Shown: one piece after another, positions 46,392 through 53,128 of the stretch
How positions within the stretch are numbered: position 1 is the first letter of the stretch
How the letters are laid out: every line of letters begins with the position of its first letter
NCBI RefSeq assembly: GCF_002078015.1
Contig: NZ_LWBP01000214.1
Location: forward strand, 1-60,734
From: Niastella populi
Lineage (GTDB): Bacteria; Bacteroidota; Bacteroidia; Chitinophagales; Chitinophagaceae
Reading direction: 5' to 3'
DNA: 60,734 bases
Translations under genes and position numbers: made by a program
The notes under the pieces: model-generated
Seen by the model: only the letters and a program-made list of their open reading frames with translations
Told to the model about the DNA's origin: nothing
The model's database searches: none

Positions 46392-46553
46392 ATGAAGTTA
46401 ATAAGTCAAGTGTCGAAGGATACCAAGATACCTATTGCAACAATCCGGTCCTATGAAAGATCTGGTTTCATCCTTTCCATTTTACTAAGTTCACGAACAG
46501 CCGAAAAATGGCGCCCCACCGTTATCATTTTTTTTTCTGCATTTTCTTTTTAA
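46392..46553 (+). pseudogene. N-terminal stump of a MerR-type regulator
   Basis: A 53-codon frame opens with KLISQVSKDTKIPIATIRSYERSGFI, which matches the winged-helix start of MerR regulators (SKxTGIxxATIRYYExxGLI). After about 28 residues the similarity ends in unrelated sequence (LSILLSSRTAEKW...), and the frame stops inside the 3' end of the HD-domain gene on the other strand. The dimerisation and effector parts are missing, so it is a remnant. Confidence 0.55.
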
Positions 46554-47127
46554 GCAATGCGATATTTTTTTCCTTTCCTTCAGTGAGAAGATTTCGGCAA
46601 TAATCTGTAAAATAGAGATGTGATTGCAGGAAATGTAACGACTGTTTGACAGGGTTATCTATTTGAGTATTGGTATATAATTTCCGCTCCTGCCATACTA
46701 GTGCATCGAGGTGTTCAAAATCGGTCGTTCCCAGGTGATAGGTATCTGCGTCACACAGTATTTGCTCAACCAGGCTAACTGGTTTAACCGGCATTTTCGT
46801 TGCCATTATACATTTGCCTGCCTCATACTGCAAATGCGCTTCAACATTATATTTATCTAAAAATAATCGCATTACGTCAACACTGGTTTCTTCGTGTCTC
46901 TCCACTTCACCCAATAAATAACCTGTATCATGAAACCAGGCCGCAGTTTGTAATACAAATCTTTCCTGATCGTTTAATTGGTAATGATCTGCTATCTCAG
47001 AAACATGCCGAACCACAGCTTGTGTATGCTCAAGGTTATGGTATACAAGGTGGGGGTTGCCATGGTTGTAAAATAATTTTTCTACATGCAAAGGCATCTC
47101 AGTGATAATATTTACAGGGTAGTCCAT
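46525..47127 (-). CDS. HD-domain metal-dependent phosphohydrolase
   Basis: 200 residues. The HD motif is clear: HNLEHTQAVVRHV, then ERFVLQTAAWFHDTGYLL and later VEQILCDADTYHLG. These His/Asp residues bind one or two metal ions. The HD family hydrolyses nucleotides or cyclic nucleotides, and small stand-alone members such as this are usually uncharacterised. It ends in a Lys-rich tail. The last 29 nt overlap the MerR stump on the other strand. Confidence 0.82.
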   Translation of the reverse strand: MDYPVNIITEMPLHVEKLFYNHGNPHLVYHNLEHTQAVVRHVSEIADHYQLNDQERFVLQTAAWFHDTGYLLGEVERHEETSVDVMRLFLDKYNVEAHLQYEAGKCIMATKMPVKPVSLVEQILCDADTYHLGTTDFEHLDALVWQERKLYTNTQIDNPVKQSLHFLQSHLYFTDYCRNLLTEGKEKNIALLKKKMQKKK

Positions 47128-47697
47128 CGCTTTTTTCGCTATTTAAAAATGTTCAATTCCTCATTATAAACCATAACCTTGTATGCCCAAATTTTTAAAA
47201 CACTCTTTTCGGGTCTTTATTTACAGATCTGTTTCAGCCCGGAGTTCCTCTTTGTGTTTTCAATCAGCGTGATAGTTTTTTCCTATATTATCAAAACCCA
47301 GGTAGCTTATGATAATGGTGATATTTTCGGCTAAAGTATTTTTTTGTTGGCCCCGCATACTTTATTATATACAAAACGTCTTACTTTATATATTAAAGCA
47401 GCCTTTACATCTAGGTAAATAAATCGCACACTAAGAATTAAGTGAAAGAAGCTGGATTGTAAAAACAAATTTTTACTGAGTGAAAACTTATGTAGCGCCA
47501 TCTGAAGGTGATCGCTTAACGGCCTTCTGTTTCGGCGCACACGTTGCTAAAGCCACACAGCGCTGGATAGGGCAAGCTGTTTACCCGACAGGGCGACACA
47601 ATGAAGAAAAATGGAAACTTACAGAAAAGGAAAGAGTAGGCACAATAGACATTATTGAAGCTGGTAAGGTACTCCGTAATTAGACCGATGTTCGTTT
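47128..47697. other. 570-nt gap, no convincing gene
   Basis: A GTG-started frame at 47480-47683 (67 codons) has no recognisable similarity and a Lys/Arg-rich composition. No terminator, promoter or known repeat was recognised. Confidence 0.35.
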
Positions 47698-47907
47698 TTA
47701 CGTGTCTACCTTTTTGGCTTTTAAATTACCGCCAATGATCACCGGAACGTCCGGATACATCATTTCACATTCAAAATCGCCTCCTGCAAATAACCGGCGG
47801 CCCTCCACGTTGGAAGCATGTCCCTGAACCGTGAGATTACCTGTTACCATAAGTGAACGGATCTTTAAACAGCGCATACGGGAAATTTTGCAGGTAAGCT
47901 TTCTCAT
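47698..47907 (-). CDS. Small beta-rich protein, translationally coupled
   Basis: 69 residues. It reads as short hydrophobic beta strands with regular Gly turns (LMVTGNLTVQGHASNVEGRRLFAGGDFECEMM...VPVIIGGNLKAKKVDT), as in bactofilin-like or other beta-solenoid proteins, but it is far shorter than a bactofilin. Its start overlaps the stop of the upstream gene by ATGA (47904-47907), the main argument that it is real. Confidence 0.45.
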   Translation of the reverse strand: MRKLTCKISRMRCLKIRSLMVTGNLTVQGHASNVEGRRLFAGGDFECEMMYPDVPVIIGGNLKAKKVDT

Positions 47908-48431
47908 ATCGGAGTAGGATACGGGTTAGCATAAATTTTAAATAAAAGATTGCTATTGTTCCAATTCAGGTCATCATAACGGCTAATTGCATTTTCTGTC
48001 TTAGAATAAGAATCAAAGAATTTCTTTGTTACACGTTTTGTTTTGGGCATTTTCGAGGTTGGCGATACAGAGTCGTTAACAGAAATAATCTGCTGAGTAA
48101 TGTCTTCATAGGTGTCACCCAGCCTTCGAATATAAAATTGGTCAGGAGCTGTCCTGGCTTTTAGCGATTTGTCAAATTGATCAATCTTCTCTTTTAGATC
48201 TTTATAAATTTCGGGAGAGATATAGTTACCGTTTTTATAGTTTTCAATTAATTTGTTCGCGTTCTTATGAAGTTTGTTTAAAGCGTGCTTCAACGTTTCC
48301 AAACGCTCCTGTCGCAATTTTACCGTGTCCTGGGAAAACAGCTTTGTGCTTGAACTGAGAAATAAAGAGCAGAACAGTAAATTTTTAAAGCCAGTAATCA
48401 TAAGCCGGGTAAAGTTGGTGTGGCTTTTCAT
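47904..48431 (-). CDS. Secreted alpha-helical protein, function unknown
   Basis: 175 residues from the Met at 48431; a longer frame to 48494 would precede the signal peptide with polar residues. Signal region LLFCSLFLSSSTKLFSQ. The mature part is mostly charged helices with coiled-coil spacing (TVKLRQERLETLKHALNKLHKNANKLIENYKNG, then YKDLKEKIDQFDKSLKA). No catalytic motif or lipobox is seen. Translationally coupled with the small beta-rich protein downstream. Confidence 0.55.
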   Translation of the reverse strand: MKSHTNFTRLMITGFKNLLFCSLFLSSSTKLFSQDTVKLRQERLETLKHALNKLHKNANKLIENYKNGNYISPEIYKDLKEKIDQFDKSLKARTAPDQFYIRRLGDTYEDITQQIISVNDSVSPTSKMPKTKRVTKKFFDSYSKTENAISRYDDLNWNNSNLLFKIYANPYPTPI

Positions 48432-48627
48432 GTGAATGTTATTAAACAATTGAACTAAAATCATGCATACATCAAATGCATCTATCCGTTTCATATTATT
48501 TCGATTGATCAGTTGATTTAGTTTGGTTTTTTAAAAAAGACAACTTTTTCGACCGCTTCATCATCATCCAGGCAGCAAAAATATTACAATGCCGATAATT
48601 CCAGCTATTATCATTTCGGACCGATTC

Positions 48628-49740
48628 TTATACTCTTAGAAACCATTTAACCGGCCTTCTTAATGAAACCGGGTCAGGGTAGTTTTTTACATATCCCGTC
48701 CTCAATAGAAACTGTATCTTTCCGTTTATACCGGTTGATTGATTGACGGGGTCAGTTGCCGGGCTCTCTTCGAGGATTTGCGTCATGGGATGAAGACCGA
48801 TCCCCTTATCCCGGACTTTCAGGAAAAGCCGTTGCATGAGTTTACCGGTTTCAATAAGGTCAGCGACAGCATTATCATTACTTGTAATAATAATCCATCC
48901 GCCGGAATGCGACACTTGTTCTTTAACTCTATCAATTCCCTTTTCACGAAAACTATTTTTCAATGCACTTGATTTTCTAAAGAAGTTGCGGACAACCCAG
49001 CCTGTCATTCCTTCCATTTCCATGCCCGCAGTGGTAAGTCCGTCGCGATAACTCTGAGCGTCCTTACTTGAAAAACGTATCCATTCAGCCAGTTCTTTCT
49101 GTGCATCATCCCGGTAAGCCTGTATTCTATTGGCCTCGATGGTTTGTTCATTGAGCCATCGATATTCTTTTGATGTATTGGGAAAATAAAAAAAATGGAG
49201 GTCATCAGCCAACAAATACGCAAGGTCAGCTTTTCTCAGGGCTGCATCAAAGTACCCGTTTCGAAGCGTTCTGCGGCGCTTGATCCTTGAAATATCATAA
49301 CCGGGAACTGATCCCGTTTTTATAAGTCTTACTTCTGCAATATTTTCATCCTCATTCGTAGCAGCTATAACATTCCAGCGGCAGACATAACCCCAATGGG
49401 AAGCTGCATACTCCAGATTTTGCATGAATGCACCTATGGATAAAATTGTTTCCCGATGTGAGGGATCTACAGCAGGCAGCCACTTCCTTTTATCATTGCC
49501 GATAATCCAATGATAAGGTTCAATGTATTTTACAAACCATGGCTGAGTATTGTGGCCGCTTGGAGCAAGAGAGGCGAGGTAAAGTATTTCATGTTCATCA
49601 GGGCGAGGAGTAATATCGCTTACAGGCTCGTCCTTTACATCGCTGCGGATAAAATTTCTCTTGTCGCTGAGTAAATAAAAAATACCTCCGGCTGCGAGAA
49701 TAGTTCCACCCGTTATCTTAAAAAATTTTCTTCTATTCAT
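48628..49740 (-). CDS. Nitroreductase-fold protein (Acg/Tat-nitroreductase-like)
   Basis: 370 residues from the Met at 49740. The N-terminus, MNRRKFFKITGGTILAAGG, resembles a Tat-type or simple signal anchor (RRKFFK). The domain shows LYLASLAPSGHNTQPWFVKYIEP, the FMN-binding opening of nitroreductases, and later GLHPMTQILEE. It resembles the Acg-type Tat-exported nitroreductase branch, in which FMN binding is often kept and reductase activity lost. It directly follows, and may have replaced, the end of a membrane-protein gene. The substrate is unknown. Confidence 0.7.
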   Translation of the reverse strand: MNRRKFFKITGGTILAAGGIFYLLSDKRNFIRSDVKDEPVSDITPRPDEHEILYLASLAPSGHNTQPWFVKYIEPYHWIIGNDKRKWLPAVDPSHRETILSIGAFMQNLEYAASHWGYVCRWNVIAATNEDENIAEVRLIKTGSVPGYDISRIKRRRTLRNGYFDAALRKADLAYLLADDLHFFYFPNTSKEYRWLNEQTIEANRIQAYRDDAQKELAEWIRFSSKDAQSYRDGLTTAGMEMEGMTGWVVRNFFRKSSALKNSFREKGIDRVKEQVSHSGGWIIITSNDNAVADLIETGKLMQRLFLKVRDKGIGLHPMTQILEESPATDPVNQSTGINGKIQFLLRTGYVKNYPDPVSLRRPVKWFLRV

Positions 49741-49762
49741 TTCTGTGTTGTTCTGTATGTGG

Positions 49763-49948
49763 CTATGATAGAATAATTGCATTCGCAATAGTTCCAAACT
49801 TTGCATCCTGCCAGGTTTTAAAAATAGGATACTGAGAAATGACTATAGCGAATACGGCAGGAATCCACCACCATCCTTTTTCAAAGTAGAGCGTAACGGC
49901 CAGGTGGCAATAAATCCTACCATTTCTGCTATATGCCTGCTGAACCAA
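49763..49948 (-). pseudogene. Fragment of an integral membrane protein
   Basis: A frame of about 61 residues reads YCHLAVTLYFEKGWWWIPAVFAIVISQYPIFKTWQDAKFGTIANAIIL and then stops, 22 nt before the nitroreductase-like start. The segment LYFEKGWWWIPAV...YPIFKTWQDAKFGTIANAIIL resembles part of a larger membrane protein; the upstream and downstream parts are missing or out of frame. A deletion at its 3' end is likely. Confidence 0.4.
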
Positions 49949-50012
49949 CCACAGATAAACTGTTTATCCGACATAAAATTGCGGATTGTGCAGCACAGTG
50001 GTCCAGCTTGCC

Positions 50013-50210
50013 CTACAACGCTATCTGTATCCCACGCTTTTTCATTTCTCCAGCCAACTTTCCTGAAATCTTCCTGCATCCGCAATGCTTTTGGTGTTCC
50101 AGGTGCCATTCAATTCTTTGTTCAATAGTAGGGTTTTTTGGCATAAGATGGGCTTTATGCCAGACAGCATTGAGTTTGGGAGGCTTCGATTTCATAAATA
50201 CTTTCTTCAA
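50013..50210 (-). CDS. Small conserved His/Cys-containing protein
   Basis: 65 residues (a Met at 50144 is an alternative start). The sequence KLNAVWHKAHLMPKNPTIEQRIEWHLEHQKHCGCRKISGKLAGEM contains WHLEHxxHCGCR, a compact His/Cys pattern I recall from small proteins of many bacteria. The pattern could bind a metal. No function is assigned. Confidence 0.6.
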   Translation of the reverse strand: MKKVFMKSKPPKLNAVWHKAHLMPKNPTIEQRIEWHLEHQKHCGCRKISGKLAGEMKKRGIQIAL

Positions 50211-50501
50211 ATATTTATTATAAGTCCCTATCTGGAAATGACGCTCGTCACAAGGAGAAATGAGAGTGGGCAGCCTGAATTTTTACGATCCGTTTAATAT
50301 GGATATCATATCCGGCGACAGTGTTGCGGTTATATCGCTTGCAAATTTCAGCTTTATCGGGACTATCCTTCGCCATTTATCTTCGATCTTCTTTACGAGG
50401 AATTTTCCAGCCCAATACATTCCTTATGAGTCAGTAAACAAAAGTACAGCACTCGCAAAGGAGTCCGTTGAATGATCTGGCTGGCCTGATTCCGTTGCTA
50501 T
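50211..50501. other. Gap without a recognised gene
   Basis: About 290 nt between the small conserved gene and the XRE regulator. A minus-strand stretch, GKFLVKKIEDKWRRIVPIKL, is open for about 45 codons, but I could not assign it. Confidence 0.25.
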
Positions 50502-50702
50502 TCAATCATCCTTTTCTAATTTAAAAATCTCGTTGACAGTTGTTTTAAAAACCTCAGAAATTTTTATCGCAAGAACAGTTGACGGAACATACCTTTCTGC
50601 TTCAATAGAGTTTATTGTTTGACGAGAGACACTTACTTTATCTGCTAATTCCTGTTGTGTTATATTCAGCTTTGCCCGTTCGACTTTTAATGTATTTTTC
50701 AT
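50502..50702 (-). CDS. XRE-family transcriptional regulator (small, single HTH)
   Basis: 66 residues: one lambda-repressor-type HTH, ERAKLNITQQELADKVSVSRQTINSIEAERYVPSTVLAIKISEVF, followed by VNEIFKLEKDD. This small type (YozG-like) usually accompanies a membrane protein and controls its own operon. The start codon shares its first base with the stop of the membrane-protein gene, so the two are co-translated. Confidence 0.9.
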   Translation of the reverse strand: MKNTLKVERAKLNITQQELADKVSVSRQTINSIEAERYVPSTVLAIKISEVFKTTVNEIFKLEKDD

Positions 50703-51115
50703 TACCTGCCCCGTTTTTGGAAATAATACATCATCAAATAGAAAAAGAGCATACTCATGACAACTTGTCGACCAGTTATATTTGCAATAGGATTTTTGAA
50801 AAGCAAATCAATAAAAGGTACGATAATAACGCAGAGCACTGCCGATGTGAAAGTCAAGGCCATTGCTTTTAATCTTATAAAGACGGTCATTTCATCTTCA
50901 ATCTTATCTTTTGACCATGCGACAAATAGCAATCCTAAAATGAATGCATTTAAAGTAAAGACATGGAATAGTTCTTTTTGAGATTGAATCATTTCTACAC
51001 TCATTGCCTTAATTATGATAGCAGGCACAAATGCCGAAATCATTACGACCAGACCAACTTTTTTAAAATACTCAGGTAGCAAGAAAGGTTCTTTTTTGCA
51101 TTTTTTGCTTTCCAT
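50702..51115 (-). CDS. Four-helix membrane protein paired with the XRE regulator
   Basis: 137 residues with membrane segments VGLVVMISAFVPAIIIKAM, VFTLNAFILGLLFVAWS, LTFTSAVLCVIIVPFIDLLF and VVMSMLFFYLMMYYF. The charged loop KDKIEDEMTVFIRLKAMAL between helices 2 and 3 is typical of the DUF2178-like partners of small XRE regulators. It is preceded by a textbook promoter (51142-51172). The pair is a common two-gene unit of unknown physiological role. Confidence 0.8.
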   Translation of the reverse strand: MESKKCKKEPFLLPEYFKKVGLVVMISAFVPAIIIKAMSVEMIQSQKELFHVFTLNAFILGLLFVAWSKDKIEDEMTVFIRLKAMALTFTSAVLCVIIVPFIDLLFKNPIANITGRQVVMSMLFFYLMMYYFQKRGR

Positions 51116-51141
51116 TTTGACAAGTTTATTTTTCTTAAAGA

Positions 51142-51172
51142 CAAATATACTTTACATTTTGAAGCAACCAAA
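51142..51172 (-). promoter_or_regulatory. Canonical Bacteroidota promoter TTTG-N19-TATATTTG
   Basis: On the minus strand TTTG (51169-51172), exactly 19 nt, then TATATTTG (51142-51149). Both boxes match the Bacteroidota sigma consensus. The predicted start is about 51138, giving a 23-nt leader before the ATG at 51115. Confidence 0.85.
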
Positions 51173-51446
51173 AAAATTATGGAGGCTTAAAGAAAACAGG
51201 GAGAATAAAAGGGCAGTAAAAACAGGTATGTCTAAAAAGCAAAAAAACTGCGGATCATTGATCTTGCTGGTTTTATTACTTTAAGTTTATCATTTAACTG
51301 ACGGTTGCGTGCACTGCTCCGCCGGATCTGTTTTAGATATCTGTATGGTAGATCCTTGCACATTAAAAGATGTTATACAAACAAAAGCAATCGGGTATCG
51401 GTAGCTTATTTTTAACTGTCAGGCAGAAGTTGACAAAAATTGCTAA

Positions 51447-51507
51447 ATTCTCAAACGGCAAGTTAAAAAGATATATAAGCCGGTGATGAGGATCGGGTTC
51501 GAACAAA
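51447..51507. repeat. Dispersed repeat copy A
   Basis: It shares ATTC...CAAAC...ATATAT...CGGTGATGxGGA...GTTCGAACAAA with copy B at 57796-57854, with mostly matching spacing over about 60 nt. Both copies border decayed genes. Confidence 0.5.
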
Positions 51508-51574
51508 TGTACAATTTGATAAAAATACCTTTCATGGAAAGTTGTGCGGTCGTCAGCAAAACTTCAGTCTTACT

Positions 51575-52639
51575 TTACTGTGCTTTATCTGCATAAACCA
51601 GTGCCTCATCAATTCCGTTTAAATAGTTTTTTACCGAATAAGTAATGGATACATCTGGCTTAAGTGGCCCATCATGCCCTTTCCAGTTTTCCCAATACCT
51701 GGTAGAATAGCCAATGATAATTTTGGTATGAGGTAACCTGAAGCCCCTTACTTCCCCATAATGATTCACACTGCCGCTGGTTGATTCGCCTACCAATGTG
51801 GCATTGGTGCCCCGTTTAAGTTCAATTGCATTCATTATAGCCGATGAGAAGGTTTGCTTGCCAATTAGAACGATCAATTTTCCTTTGCTGTTCAAATAAC
51901 TTTGCCTGATGCGTTCGATAAAGGGATTTAAAATAGCAGAATTACCGCCACTATTGTAACGCAGGTCAACCACGAGGTGCTGCGGTTTTTGTTTATCAAT
52001 CACAGTAAAAAGTTCATCATTAAATGCGGAGAACGGATGAGCATCCTGTTCCTTGCACTTATTGTAGTTAAAATAAAGGGTGCCGCTTCCCGAATTATAT
52101 GCGTACCAGTAATATTTCTCCCTCTGTTGAGAAAGCGGCCTGTTTTTTATAACTACCAGGGGAAGGTTATCGGCGTTTGTACCAGCTACAGACTTGATGA
52201 CACGTTTAATAGTTTTGCCATCGGGGGAGGTTAAATCAAAAGTGGTTTCGTTTGTACTGTGCGTGATCTGCAAGCCTTTTAAAATAACCGGGTTACTAAT
52301 AAAATGCAGCAACCCCGCATCAAAATAGGATGGGTTCTTACTTTGAATGATTTCTTTGAAAAGGCTGGTTACTTCAGTGATGGTATGATCGTTTATGCCG
52401 GTTAGCCGATATTGTAGAATATCAGTATTATTTGTGTCAGTTGCAGTCACGAATATCCCTTCCGTGAATTTATTAAACCTGATGGGTATCACTTTGGTAA
52501 AGACGGGTTCTATGTGTGTATGCTCATCGCCAATGGCAACCGTAAGTTTAAAAAGTTCAGCTATAAATTGCTCATCATCTGGAGTAGTTAACCGGGATTG
52601 GATTGCAGTGATGGTTTTATCAAAATCTACTTTATTCAT
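51575..52639 (-). CDS. S41-family peptidase, main part (gene frameshifted)
   Basis: 354 residues. The S41 (C-terminal processing protease) core is visible: AYNSGSGTLYFNYNKC, LVVDLRYNSGGNSAI, KLIVLIGKQTFSSAIMNAIEL with the nucleophile Ser in TFSSA, and GESTSGSVNHYGEVR. The normal N-terminus (signal peptide and helical start) is in another frame just upstream (52636-52782). One missing base in an A-run explains the split. The Met at 52639 overlaps the upstream stop by ATGA, so internal restart is possible, but the product would lack a signal peptide. Confidence 0.75.
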   Translation of the reverse strand: MNKVDFDKTITAIQSRLTTPDDEQFIAELFKLTVAIGDEHTHIEPVFTKVIPIRFNKFTEGIFVTATDTNNTDILQYRLTGINDHTITEVTSLFKEIIQSKNPSYFDAGLLHFISNPVILKGLQITHSTNETTFDLTSPDGKTIKRVIKSVAGTNADNLPLVVIKNRPLSQQREKYYWYAYNSGSGTLYFNYNKCKEQDAHPFSAFNDELFTVIDKQKPQHLVVDLRYNSGGNSAILNPFIERIRQSYLNSKGKLIVLIGKQTFSSAIMNAIELKRGTNATLVGESTSGSVNHYGEVRGFRLPHTKIIIGYSTRYWENWKGHDGPLKPDVSITYSVKNYLNGIDEALVYADKAQ

Positions 52640-52782
52640 CTTCGCAAACAGGTTAATATGCCTTTTGGAAGCGTGTCTTTTAAATATTGTAAGTCTTCAA
52701 GATAATCGGCCCTGGATAATTGCTGAGAAAAGCCTAAGGTGCTGTGAAGCAGGGTCAAAACAAGGATAACTGTAGTTTTCAT
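52636..52782 (-). pseudogene. N-terminal part of the S41 peptidase, out of frame
   Basis: It reads KTTVILVLTLLHSTLGFSQ (signal peptide), then QLSRADYLEDLQYLKDTLPK, and shifts frame. Adding one A to the AAAA run at 52663-52666 (TTTT on the plus strand) would give PKRHINLFAKMNKVDFDKTI, joining the main part exactly. Confidence 0.75.
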
Positions 52783-53128
52783 CATATACCTATAAAAGAT
52801 ATTGCCAGTCGTTAAATGTTGCATGGCTGATACTTTGAGTCAAACAAAAAGTACGAACGTCGGTTTTCACTGAGGGCACAATGTACGTCATTTTTAGTGC
52901 AGTAAAAGCGCTGCACCGTTGCACAAACATGGATGCAAAGTAGTATAAATGCCGGCGGCTACGCTTGCGCAGCGAACCGAACGCTTTAGTGTACCTGAGT
53001 AACCCGGCAATGCCCCAACGCTAAATTGGCCTTATATTTGAGATTCATATACCCTAATTTAATTAGAACCAGGTTCTCCGGCTCCGTTCTGGCTTTGGTT
53101 GAGGCAAATACTTTAAAAGTACTTGCAT
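52783..53128. other. Divergent gap with small dyads
   Basis: It contains GTGCAG...CTGCAC (52897-52916), a -7-like TATATTTG on the plus strand (53033-53040) and the palindrome AGAACC-a-GGTTCT (53065-53077), which lies 51 nt before the GH74 gene. No gene was recognised. Confidence 0.4.

Larger units (their letters stand above)
51116..51574. other. Gap with promoter and a dispersed repeat
   Basis: 459 nt. It contains the promoter of the membrane-protein/XRE operon (51142-51172) and the 61-nt dispersed repeat (51447-51507). No gene was recognised. Confidence 0.45.

Noticed and set aside
46525-47127. HD-domain gene considered as part of a cyclic-nucleotide defence system
   Set aside because: No cyclase, sensor or effector gene is adjacent; neighbours are a channel gene, a MerR stump and a gap.
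47480-47683. GTG-started 67-codon frame
   Set aside because: No similarity, signal or coupling to a neighbour; likely chance.
48495-48627. Very short minus-strand frame (MIIAGIIGIVIFLLPG) followed by an out-of-frame Lys-rich tail
   Set aside because: Too short and needs a frameshift; not enough to call a gene or pseudogene.
51491-51507. GGTTCGAAC resembles the T-loop of a tRNA (also at 57843-57851)
   Set aside because: No T-stem pairing, acceptor stem or anticodon arm can be formed around it; it is part of the dispersed repeat.
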